DNA from: Brasenia schreberi
Taxonomy: Eukaryota; Streptophyta; Magnoliopsida; Nymphaeales; Cabombaceae
Assembly: GCA_036023115.1 (NCBI GenBank)
Contig: JAYKKT010000089.1
Span: forward strand, 18,657,001-18,721,000
Reading direction: 5' to 3'
Length of the DNA stretch: 64,000 bases
Shown here piece by piece: positions 44,117 to 55,386 of the stretch. The position numbers and the translations under genes were made by a program. Numbering within the stretch: position 1 is the stretch's first letter; every line of letters begins with the position of its first letter. Under the pieces are notes generated by a model, which searched no databases, was not told where the DNA came from, and worked only from the letters and a program-made list of their open reading frames with translations.

Positions 44117-46987
44117 ATGTCAAAATCCAATCCAAGTGAAGTGTCGAGCCAAGGCTCATGCGCATCAAGTTCTCACTCTAGGAGGATTTTCAAAAACAAA
44201 ATAAAACTAGATGAAATCGAGGACTTGAGAAGGGAATTTGAGGCCAAAATCGATGCTCTCAGCCAAGAGGCTGAAGTAGGCGATTCATGTTCATCAAACG
44301 GTGAACAAAGGCCTAAAAAGAGATCTGAAAAACCTCGCAAGCAAAAAGAGGCCTCCGTAATGGAAGGCAACCAATACCACGAGTCCTTCACACAAAAGGA
44401 CCGTAAAGCCCTACAGCAGCTGCTGAAAGGGCAAAATAAAGAGAAAAGAAGCTACGCCCTGTCTGATTTCCTTCCTATGGATTACGAAACAGACAGTGAC
44501 GATGAAATACCGAACTTCCATCGGTATGATGGCATGGGAGACCCTAGGTCTCACTTGTAGCTTTTCTCACGTCGAGCCCACAAGAAGAAAAAGGACTCGA
44601 TGAAATGGGTGTATTGGTTCCCTCTATCCCTTAAAGGCACAGCTGCCAAATGGCTGGCTTCCTACGACTTAAGCCAGTTCGCTACTTTTGAAGAGTTAGC
44701 GAACTGCTTCATGCAAAGATTTGCACACAACGTAGAAGTCACGCCAACCCTGAATACCTTAAGGGATACAAAGCAAGGCATGAACGAGGACGTGCATGCC
44801 TTCATTATAAGGTGGAGGTCGCTTTTAGGCCAAGTCCGAGAGCCTATATCCGAAGGGTGCGCAGTAATGCTCATCCTGGATAATTTCAAAAGCGAGTTAA
44901 AAACCCTTCTCTCGCTCCATGAGATTTCAACTTTCCATAAGTTGATCAAAAAGGCCTCCCTTTTCGAAACCAACTTGCGAAAAGGGACATACGACCACTT
45001 ATGGAAAGGAAGTGCCATTCCAAAAACCCGTTTGGAAAAGCCCATCGCATATGGGCTGCCCACGACAGACAAAGGGGCAAAGCCCCATAAAATCGCCAAT
45101 GTCCGAGTGGATCCAGGCATGGCGGGCACTTCTAAAAATTTTGAAAAAATAGAAAATAAGAGAGAACGCAATTTTTCAAAACCGATTGAAAAACGGGAGT
45201 ACACTCCACTGGGGCAACCCGTGTCGGAGGTCCTAGACCTCTTACTTGCCCAGGGCATGATCGAACTCCCTGAAATCCCCGAAGGAGTCACGTCCAAAGG
45301 GGGGTATTTAAACCGATTTTGCAAGTATCATCGGCTCAAAGGCCATGATACCAAACGTTGCTTCTCTCTTCTAAATAAAATTGAGAACTTGATAGCGGAG
45401 GGTCGGCTCCAGGTCACTGTGGAACCTGAGCTACCTCAAGCTATCTTCAAGGAACCCTTTCCCAAACACGCCAGTGGCAGTGGGAAAGGAAAAGAGGTAT
45501 GTACCCTCACCATTTCCAAGGAACTAGCGCAAAAACCAGAACCTGGTCGACCTGCTGGTGCACCCATCCTTGTACTATAAAAGAGGCCCGCCCAAGTCGT
45601 CATTCGGGGACCACCAAAAGTGGAAACCTCGGCAAAACCAGTTTTGAAAACTCAAGGTTCTCCTCAGCTCATCCTTAGAGCCAAGTTTAGCGCAAACCCT
45701 AGGCTGGTCGTGGGGGAAGTCACTAGATCCGGGAGGATCTACCAACCCCCGCACTTTCAAGGTGCTCAAAAGGTGGTCAGTGTGCCTGGCCCCTCAAAAG
45801 CATGTATCCCTAGTGGTCTGCCAAAAGCAGATAAGGACAAAATCATCCTAAATCCTTATGATTTCGAAAACCACCTTTCAAAGATTCCTATTCACATGTC
45901 TATCCTAGAGCTTATCAAAACCTCGCCTAGGCATAGACTTGTCTTAGAGAAAATTCTAGAAAGGGCCAAGGTTGATTCGAACATAAGTCCGGAATCCTTG
46001 TCTGCCCAAGTGGCTTTATTAGGAGCAAAATCGCCCATCACCTTTTCGGAAGATGATGTAGATAGACCCTACGAAACCCATAACCAGGCCCTGCACATCG
46101 AGGTGGTTCTAAACAACCACTCTCTGGACAGGTGCCTAGTCGATGGTGGAGGAGGGCTCAACATCCTTCCACTTCACGTGGCATACAAAATCGGAGTCAC
46201 CTTGACTTCAGTGAACCCAAGCCCCATCGTTATCACTGGATACGATGGGAATGCGTCTAGACCTTTAGGATCCATCGAACTCCCAATGGAAACGGGAGGG
46301 ATCAAACACACGGGGGTGTTCCACGTCTTGGACATCCACCCCCATTATAACCTGTTGTTGGGAAGACCCTGGATACACAGTTTGTGCGCTGTGCCATCCA
46401 CCTTCCACAGGTGTGTTAAGATCCCTTTTAGGGACCAGGTCGTAGTGATCCTAGGTGAGAGTCACCCACAGCTTCAGGGGATCATAAACTATCCTTGTTT
46501 ATCGAGCTCCCAGGCCCACGAGGCTAACCTGGGGCAAATTATGGTTGAGCCACCTCGGCTCGTGTTGAACAACCCTAGGAAGGTTGTATGTGTGAAGGGG
46601 CCGCCCAAAGCAGGCCCCCTCCCGACTCTAATCCTCCTAGGAAAACCCAAACGTTCCCTATTTCCAAAACCCCTGGACAAAAGGCCATACGAGCCTAATA
46701 TGGACGATAGCATGTTCCAGGACCACGACTTTTATCCCATCTTTTCAAAAAACAAAAGGTCGTGGAACATGTTATTGAACATGGGCTACACGCCCTACAA
46801 GAGTCTAGGGGCACAAAACCAGGGTCTCCTAGAGCCCACCCTGCCTAGGGCCAACCCAAGCCGATATGGGATCGGCTATACTCCCCGAATACCACCGGAG
46901 CCACCCCCTGTGACCACCTGGGTCAAGGGTGCCCCGGAGCCTGTCTTAGAAGAAACCTATGGTTTAGACCTCCTATTCCGAGTCTAA
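44117..46987 (+). pseudogene. gag-protease of TE-5, two premature stops
   Basis: ATG at 44117 (MSKSNPSEVSS). One frame runs 956 codons to LLFRV, broken by TAG at 44558-44560 (CAG in TE-3) and TAA at 45578-45580 (TAC in TE-4). Gag core: FHRYDGMGDPRSH and WFPLSLKGTAAKWLASYD. Zinc knuckle CX2HX4HX4C at 45320-45361. Protease: VDGGGGLNILP with catalytic Asp codon 46142-46144, and LLLGRPWIHSL. Gag assembles the particle and binds RNA, and protease cuts the polyproteins. A T-rich stretch ending TTTGTAG (47010) lies just after the stop and before the pol ATG. Confidence 0.96.
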
Positions 46988-47012
46988 CCCGTAGTGTTTT
47001 CCCTTTGTAGGT

Positions 47013-50000
47013 ATGACGGAAGATCCCTTTTTCTAAAAATACCAAAAACATTTGAAAACTTAAAATCAAAAAAATCAAAAAACAAGAAAAACCAAAAACA
47101 ATGGAAAAAGAAAAACTCGAAAAAAGTGTGCTTTGTATAGTTCCCAAAGTTCTTGTTTTACAAAAACCCAAAAAAATCGAAAATTTAGAAAATACCAAAA
47201 AGATTTTGTACATAGCTGCTCCTGGTATGACTTTGGCGAAAGAAAAGGATTTCGAAAGAAACGTCGTCTGCATAGCCAGACCAAAAATTTCGAAATCACT
47301 TGAAAATCCAAGTACAAAACCAGGTTATTTTGAAAACCACGCATCAAGTTCCCTCGGGTCTATAGCCCACGAGAATGATCAAAGCCCAGAAGTGGATCCC
47401 CTTGAGGAAGATCCCACTTCTGAGCTCCCAGAATTTCATAGAATTCTCGATTTTGAAAGACCTTCCCGATCAGTAGGAGGAGATTTCGTAGAGGTGAACC
47501 TAGGGGATGATTCCAATCCCAAAACCATCAAAATAGGCGCATGCTTGCATGAAACTGAAAAGTTAGCATTCATTGCATTTATACGAACCTATTTAGATGT
47601 GTTTGCATGGACGTATGAAGACATGCCGGGCATAGATCCCAGCATAGTCGAGCATCGTCTTCCCTTAGATGTAGGTGTAAAACCAATAAAGCAGAAGCTT
47701 AGGAAAATACACCTGAATGTACACACGCAAGTCAAAGAGGGTTTAGAAGATCTGCTAAAAGCCGGATTTATAAAACCCATTGCGTATTCTGATTGGTTGT
47801 CAAATATCGTTGTAGTTCGAAAAACCAATGGGAAAATTCGAATATGCATCGATTTCAAAAACCTGAATAAAGCCACTCCAAAGGATAATTATCCTTTACC
47901 AAACATAGATTTGATAGTCGATAGTATTGCAAATCATGAAATGTTTTCATTCATGGATGGTTATTCAGGCTATAATCAAATCAAACTAAGCCCACGAGAT
48001 CAGGGTAAGACCGCCTTCACAACCCCATGGGGCACGTACTGCTATACAGTCATGCCCTTTGGTTTGAAAAATGCCGGCGCAACATACCAACGAGCCATGA
48101 ACACGATCTTCCATGATCAAATTCACGAGCTTGTAGAAGTGTATGTAGATGATCTCTTGGCAAAATCCAAAACCCGATGCACCCATATCGAATGTTTACA
48201 AAAGATTTTCGAAAGGCTTAGGCTTTACAAAGTAAAGCTAAACCCTCAAAAATGTGTGTTCGGGGTAGAATCAGGAAAGCTTCTAGGCTTTATGGTGAGC
48301 CAAAGGGGAATAGAAGTCGACCCCTCTAAGTGTCGAGCCATCATAGACATGGCTCCACCCTCCAATCTCACCCAAGTCCGTAGCCTTCAGGGTCGATTAC
48401 AATCTGTGCGCCGATTCATATCGAATCTGGCAACTAGATGCGAACCCTTCAACAAACTGTTGAGGAAGGGTACGAAATTCTTATGGGATGACGAATGCCA
48501 AAAGTCCTTCGAGAGACTAAAGGCATACTTGGTTAATCCCCCCGTTTTGAATCCTCCAAAACAAGGAAAACCGCTTTTATTATACATCTCAGTGCATGTA
48601 AACGCTTTAGGAGCCCTGTTGGCTCAATACGAGGATGACACCCATAAGGAGTATGCCATCTACTATATTTCGAAAACTCTCTTGGCTTATGAATGAAATT
48701 ATCAAGCCATGGAGAAGACGTGCTTGGCCCTAGTCTGGGCCTGCCAGAAATTCAGACACTACTTCCTAGATCATGAGATCTGGATAGTGTCCAAGCTTGA
48801 TCCAATCAAGCACTTGTTCGAAAAACCCATTCTCACGGGTAGGTTGGGCAAATGGCAACTCCTTCTAATGGAGTATGATCTGAAATACCATCACCAGATC
48901 TCCGTTAAGGGGCAAGCCCTAGCAGATTACGTGGCTGACTTCCCCTTGGAGGACGTATATCCCACTCTTGTCGAAATGCCTGATGAACGCATATTGCAAA
49001 ACCATTTTCAAAACCACATTTTGGCAAATTCTTTCGAAAACCAAGTGTGGAAGATGCACTTCGACGGGGCACGAAACCAACGAGGGGCTGGTGCCGGGAT
49101 CATCCTAATCTCCCCTGAAAAGGGCGAGATTCCCATAGCAGTCCGCTTAGATTTCGAATGTTCCAATAACGTAGCTGAGTATGAAGCACTCATACAAGGC
49201 TTGAGGATTTCGAAAACTCTAGGGGCATCATGCATCGAGGTCTTTGGAGATTCGCTCCTTGTCATAAACCAGGTTTTAAAAATTTGGCAAGTACGTAATG
49301 AGAAACTACTTCCATATCACGAGTTGGCCACTCGATTGGTCCAATCCTTCCAGTCGTGTAAGCTCACACACGTGGGAAGAGAGGACAATGGCATCGCCGA
49401 TGCCCTCTCTTCCTTGGGTTCAGCCCTGAAGGTCGATCCCATTTCAGGGACCAGATCTTTGGAAATATGGCATGCGCCCCATCCATCCACACACGACTTG
49501 GATATTTGCCAAAACAACCTAGAGTCTATTGAAAAACCCTGGTTCTATGACATAAAACAATTTTTAGAAAATGGGGGATTCACCGAGGATGCCACATCCA
49601 AAGATAAGGCATTCATTCGTAAGATTTCGACCCGATACACCATTCTGGGTGGGGTCTTATACAAAAAGAGTTTTACCGACATTCTGCTTAGGTGTATCGA
49701 CCTAGAGGAGGCTAGGATAGTGATGCACGAGTTCCACGACGGAGAATGTGGAGGTCATGTTAATGCCAACATGATGGCGATGAAAATACTTAGAGGGGGT
49801 TATTTTTGGTCCACCCTGAAAAGGGATTGTCACGATCATGTTAGGAAGTGTCATCCATGTCAAGTGCATGGGCACGCCATTCATATCCCTTCATCGGCAT
49901 TGCTTTCCGTGGTCAGCCCCTGGCCATTTACCATGTGGGCGTTTGACATAGTAGGCCCAATATTTCCAAAGGCCTCGAATGGGCATCGTTTCATTTTAGC

Positions 50001-50787
50001 AGCCACGGAGTATTTCTCCAAGTGGGTGGAAGCCATTTCCCTAACGAATGTAATGGGGCAACATGTGGTGGCTTTCATCCGGAGGAATATCTTGGCTCGA
50101 TTTGGGGTTCCACGAGACCTTGTGTCTGATAATGGTACCCCATTCAAGAATCAGCGGATGGTCAAGTTGTGCAACACGTATCGCATAACTCACCACTTCT
50201 CCTCGCCCTACTACCCTCAAGGCAACAGCCAAGCCGAAGCCACAAACAAGACTCTCATTGGTATCATTGAGAAAACCTTAGAGAAGGGTAGGATGTGGCA
50301 CGAGAAGCTGGATGAAGCCTTATGGGCTTATAGGACTTCCATCCGGACTCCCACGAATGCCACACCATTCGAATTGGTCTATGGCACAAACGCCATTCTT
50401 CCCATTCATACCCAACTGCATTCATTCCATACATCCATTGCACTCGACCTCCCCCTAGAGATGCTTCAGCATGCTAGGATGGCCGAGCTAGATTTGCTAG
50501 ATGAGAGGCGACTCCTTGCCATGGATCATGCTCGTGCATACCGGCAAAGGATAGCCCGACATTATAGCAAACACATGAGACCTCGCCACTTTGAAGTGGG
50601 AGATCTGGTCTTGAAAACCATCCACCATCGTGGCCCACACCCCCTAGGCAAGTGGCGCCCCAACTGGGATGGACCCTATGTTGTACGAGCCACCACTACG
50701 AACAATTCGTATTGGTTGATCGATGTAGAAGGTAGGAATTTAGCAGATCCTATCAATATTCAATACTTAAAGAAGTATCATGTGTAG
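47013..50787 (+). pseudogene. pol of TE-5 (RT - RNase H - aRNase H - integrase), near intact
   Basis: The family pol ATG is present at 47013 (MTEDPF), but a stop follows after seven codons. The main frame opens by 47101 (MEKEKLEK) and runs to 50787, broken only by TGA at 48694-48696 (CGA in TE-4 and TE-6). RT has MPFGLKNAGATYQRAM and YVDD at 48142-48153. The native RNase H is degenerate (YISVHVNALGALL). The archaeal-type RNase H has FDGARNQRG, NVAEYEAL, FGDSLL and NGIADAL, a full acidic set. Integrase has the HHCC region, FDIVGP, SDNG and the catalytic Glu in GNSQAEA, where other copies have GNGQAEA. The GPY/F module ends KKYHV. Pol lies in a different frame from gag-protease, 25 bases after its stop. 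Confidence 0.97.
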
Positions 50788-51952
50788 GATCTGGATTAAA
50801 TTCCAGAAAATTTTAAAGGGATAGCTGCCCTGAGACGTGTGAATAAGGTGCAAAAGCAACTCGTGTGACCCTAAGTAAGAGAATTCGCACTTGTGAAAGA
50901 GCGGAGTTTTCAAAATCGTGGTTGCATTTCAAAATCCTTCATCTTACAAAGAAGGGCCTAGTTCAACATAGCAAGATACTTGCAAGTAGTACGTGCTATT
51001 TCTAAATAGGCTGATCTGGAATGGATCGAGTGTAGGCTTGGGATAAGTCCTCCCCTCTTCTCTTCTCCTTCCAAAAGGAAAACAAAGGCCCAAATCAAAA
51101 GGGAATTTCCCATTTAAAGTCTCTTTCCAAAAGAAAGAAACCAGACTTCAAAAAGAAAAATCGATTCTCTTATGAAAAAAGAGGGATTAAAGAAAAAATA
51201 CTCCCAAAGGGAGACCCTCTATGAAAAAAGGAAAAAGAGGCCAAAAAGCTCAAAAAGAGCAGTTTTTCGCCTTCTATGCCTTAAACCACGGGACGCTTCA
51301 GAAGGGACCGTGGTATCTCTTTCCCATCCCTGGCTTATCCCAAGCTAAAGCATGGTTCATTTCGAGGAATCCTAAAGTAAAAATAGGATTTACTTACTTG
51401 AATTTCATCTTGTTTGAGAATTCGACGTTTTGAGTAAGGCGTAGAGATTTGAAATGAAGCTAGTTTTCTTATAAAACCTTCGCTAGATGAGCGAGTGTTA
51501 AGACTCAAACAAGGGCAAGCACGAAGAGCTCGAGATCCTTAGGATCGAGGCTCAAGATAGTTGTCCCATTTGTAAATAGCTTTTGTAAATAAGTTTTGAA
51601 AACCGAAGATCGAACAGCATAGGATTTTTGCTCACTTGGAGCAGTAGGCCTTGTAAGTCTCTAGAGTTCGACCACATCTGGTCTCTGGGAGGTCGCCACT
51701 CTTGGTACCACACCCATGTCATCTGCATTCCACGCATGGTACTTGCATAAACATAATCCCATTTAGGACCAGATTCCATAAGTAAACCCTTTGGCGTGAT
51801 ATCTCCTCCTACCAGAGTTTGTAAAATTGAGATTTTGCTAAAATGTGACGATCCCATATTCTTCGTGGCTAGATCTAGGGAGACATTAAAAGGGGTGTTT
51901 GTCATCTTTGCCCTTATCCAAATTTATTTGGACAAGGCCAAAGAGGGGCATC
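50788..51952 (+). other. 3' untranslated region of TE-5 with polypurine tract
   Basis: Aligns with the same region of TE-1, TE-4 and TE-6. No gene seen. A-rich runs lie around 51120-51260. The polypurine tract AAAGAGGGG is at 51940-51948. Confidence 0.87.
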
Positions 51953-54900
51953 TGTAAACACCCCGAAATCCCACGAATTTCTCAAAATCCATCTGGTTTT
52001 ATACAAGCAGCCCCAAAGGGCCATTTTGAGTTCGGAAACCCAGGAGCCTTCCAAACAACCCTGTACATATGTTTTAAACTTTATCTTTCTAAAACATATA
52101 ATATGGCTTTTGAAAACCCTTTTAAAACACGTTTTGAAACCCCGAAGTGGCTTGGCCCGATCTAGACAGGACCAGGAGAGCCAAGAAGAGCCCGGAACCG
52201 GAGCACCTGTCGAGCCCGGCGCAGCAACTCTTGTATCTGATTCACATCCCAGTATCTCGAACGTCCAAGACCCTGTTCTTATCAAAATAGCATTTGAAGT
52301 CATCTCCGGAAGGCAGAAACGGAGGCGGACGACTATGTTGGCGAAGACCCAACGCAGACGGAGTACTGATGCTGTCAGGCCCCACACAAATCGTCCGTTT
52401 CGAACCCAGCTCGAAGGAGTCAGAGTTCAGTTTGGAGTGGATCTGGACCATATATATCCAGATCCCAATCCAAACCCATATGTGGACTTGGATTTGGATT
52501 TGGATCCAGAGATCCAATCCAATATCCATATCCATGGCCCACATCACCTTCTCATAAATGGAGGTGGGGCCCACTTGAGTTTCACGTGGGATCATGGGCA
52601 TGAGAGAGAGTGGGGTTGAAAAATATCAAGAGTGTTGTATTAAGCTTGACTTGTGTGTCAAGTTTGGGTTAATCATGTGGGTTAGCCTAATTGAGTGGGT
52701 TTAAGCTTGTAATTAGCTAAAACCTAACCTAGGGCTGCACCAACATGGGGTGATCAAGGTCTATGGGCCATGCTAAGGGAGCTCCTTCACCTAAACCTAA
52801 CCCAAAATGCCTAAACCTAGCCTAAACCCCTAATCCACCCCTAATCTGAACCTAATCACCTAACCCACTTCCCTAATCCCGTCCTAATCCTAACCTAATC
52901 ACCTAACCCACTTCCCTAATCCTTCCCTAAACCTAGATTAATTTCCCTAATCCTAGCCTAAACCTAGCCTAATCACCTAACCTAGCTCACTAAACCTCAC
53001 CCTAAAACCCAACTACCTAACCTAACCCTAAACCCCTAAACCACCCTTAGCCCACGATTTACCCAAACCCCTAGTTTTAAAATATCTGGCCCAACCTTTT
53101 CCAGCCCACCTTATCTACATACCACCCTACCTAAACCACCTAACCACTACCCTCAGCCCAGCCCTAACCGACCTACCCATCCCCTATTTAAACCCCCCTC
53201 CTTGTGGGCGGGTTTTCCAAGTGGGAACCACCCTTCCACCTAGCCGGGCCCTCTCCTTCTCCCATCTCTCACCCAGCCGGGACCACTCCCCAGCAGCTCC
53301 ACCAGCCACCACCTGCACCGCCACCTTCCCTCTTCCCTCCATCACCACCATCCCTCAGCTGGACGCCACCACCTCCACCCAACCGAACCAGCCGACAGCC
53401 ACCTGCCCGCCACCTTCCCACTTCATCCGCCACCTCTCCCCATTCGGTAAGTACCCCAAACTCCCTCAAAGCCCCTCTCTACCACCTCTCCACTCTTAGC
53501 CACCCATCCTACCTTCATCTCAGCCCTTTTGCCGCCACCACCTAAACCTAGCCGAACCTAGTATAACCCAAGTTGCTGGCCACTACCTAGCCATCATCTC
53601 CCGTTCGGCCAACTCCCCTAGGTGTCCTATTCGGCCTTCCCACTAGCTCACCTGTTGGGTCCAGTTTCCCTAAGTACCCAACTCCCCTAGTGACCCTAAT
53701 AACCCACTTATTCAGCCACTTTAAACCCCCTACTTGGAGGCGCCATCTACTTGCCACCGGCCCCCTTCGAGGCGTCTATCCCGCGCCCCACTTGCAGCCG
53801 GCCAGCACCCTTGATCACCTACCTTCGCGGAGCTCCCGTTTGCAGCCTAAGGCCAAGTCCATGCCCAAGCAAGACCTCTACGGACCAGCTACTCGTAAGT
53901 GTCTAAACTCGGTCTTTAGTTGTATACTTGCTTGAGATTCAATTTGATACGGGGTTGTAATAACGGAGCATAGTCTCCCCCCGCTTGTAATAACGTGGCT
54001 TGGCACAACTGCACACGTGCACTCTCTTAGTCGTGCACAATTTTGAACACACACGGGCCTAATCAACCCCTAATATATAAGTGTATATATACTTTCATTT
54101 TCGAAGGGTTTTTGTTCAAGTTGGGTGCGTAGTCTTTCAATTCAAGCACTCTCACACACATTGAGCTTTCGCTCTTATTTGAAAGACCCAAGTAAGGGCC
54201 GACCTATACTATTTGGGTTTCATTTCATGTTGTGTGAGTAAGTCTTTCAATTCAAGCACTTTCACACACATTGAGCCTTCGCTCTTACTCCCAAGACCTT
54301 AGTAAAGGCCTTATTGCAGTTATATTTGGGTTTGATTTATGTCGTGTGTGTAGTACTTCAATTCAAGCACTCTCACACACATTGAGCCTTCGCTCTTACT
54401 CCCAAGACCTTAGTCAAGGCCATACTGCAATTTATATTTGGGTTTAATTTCATGTCGTGTGTGTAAGTCTTTCAATTCAAGCACACACCCACATTGAGCC
54501 TTCGCTCTTATTTGCAAGACCTGAGTAAGGGCTCATATACATAAGATATATACATATCTCCCTTCGGTTATTTCCCTTCGGTTATTTCCCTTCGGTTATT
54601 TCCCTTCTGTTATTTCCCTTCAGTATTGTCTTTACATTTCGGGTTTTCCCTTTGGAGTAGCGTGAGTTTGCATTGCATCTACGCCATACCACGAGATAGG
54701 ACGCATATTGCATCAAAGCAAGCCCCGCTCGAATTCGCCCATGTAGTGGAGTGTTCATAACACACAAACTAGGTGGCCCGAAAAGGGATAAAAGAAAAGA
54801 CTTAGGCACGTGCAAATCCACGTGATCTAAAATATGCAAATCGCATCTTAAAAACCCGAAATAGACACCTCGAACCGCTTCGTAGACTTTCTCTCCAAAA

Positions 54901-55139
54901 CTCGATTTTTGCAAAAGCGTACAGACTGACCCTTGCGTATCGGTGCAAGAAGGTCTGCGACGACAAGAGCTTACTTGCTCACAGTCGCCACGTTTAGAAG
55001 TCAGTGTTAGAAATATCTTCGCTAGCTTAAGTAAGCTAGCTGGCATGCCCTATTTATATACATAGGCCTTAGACACACGAGAAGATCCACTCCAAGCCCC
55101 CGGAAGGGACGAAGAGGCGGGGATTTTCGCGCGTCTACA
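51953..55139 (+). repeat. 3' LTR of TE-5
   Basis: TGTAAACACC to GCGTCTACA, 3187 bases, nearly identical to 40794-43975. It keeps TATTTAAA (53185-53192) and has one more TTATTTCCCTTCGG unit than the 5' LTR. Confidence 0.97.
53185..53192 (+). promoter_or_regulatory. TATA box of the TE-5 3' LTR
   Basis: TATTTAAA before a C run and GGGCGGG. It is intact here but changed in the 5' LTR. Confidence 0.55.
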
Positions 55140-55386
55140 CTCTCCAAAAACTCGATTTTTGCAAAGCGTACAGACTGACCCTTGCGCATCGGTGCAAGAA
55201 GGTCTGCGACGACAAGAGCTTACTTGCTCATAGTCGCCACGTTTAGAAGTCAGTGTTAAAAATATCTTCGCTAGCTTAGGTAAGCTAGCTGGCACGCCCT
55301 GTTTGCATACATAGGCCTTAGACACACGAGAGGATCCGCTCCGAGCCCTGAAAAAGGCGAGAGGCGGGGATTTTCGCGCGTCTACA
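55140..55386 (+). repeat. 3' LTR of TE-4, right part
   Basis: Starts with the second CTCTC and gives the LTR end with the U5 hairpins, closing GCGTCTACA at 55386. It is followed by ATCAC, the right TSD of TE-4. Confidence 0.95.

Larger units (their letters stand above)
40794..55139 (+). mobile_element. TE-5: complete, youngest element, TSD CTCTC, inside the TE-4 3' LTR
   Basis: 14,346 bases: 5' LTR 40794-43975, primer-binding site 43981-43998, gag-protease 44117-46987, pol 47013-50787, polypurine tract 51940-51948, 3' LTR 51953-55139. CTCTC flanks it at 40789-40793 and 55140-55144, and the TE-4 LTR reads on across the join. I counted about 27 substitutions between its LTRs (under 1 percent), plus a 9-base deletion and a 14-base repeat gain in the 3' copy. 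It is the least damaged copy, with three stop codons and no frameshift recognised in its genes. Confidence 0.98.
26513..55386 (+). mobile_element. TE-4: complete element, TSD ATCAC, 3' LTR split by TE-5
   Basis: 5' LTR 26513-29778, primer-binding site 29784-29801, gag-protease 29921-32790, pol to 36590, polypurine tract 37748-37756, 3' LTR 37761-40793 plus 55145-55386. ATCAC lies on both sides (26508-26512 and 55387-55391) and the interrupted host LTR reads on. Without TE-5 the element is about 14.5 kb. I counted about 50 substitutions between its LTRs, roughly 1.6 percent. Confidence 0.97.
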
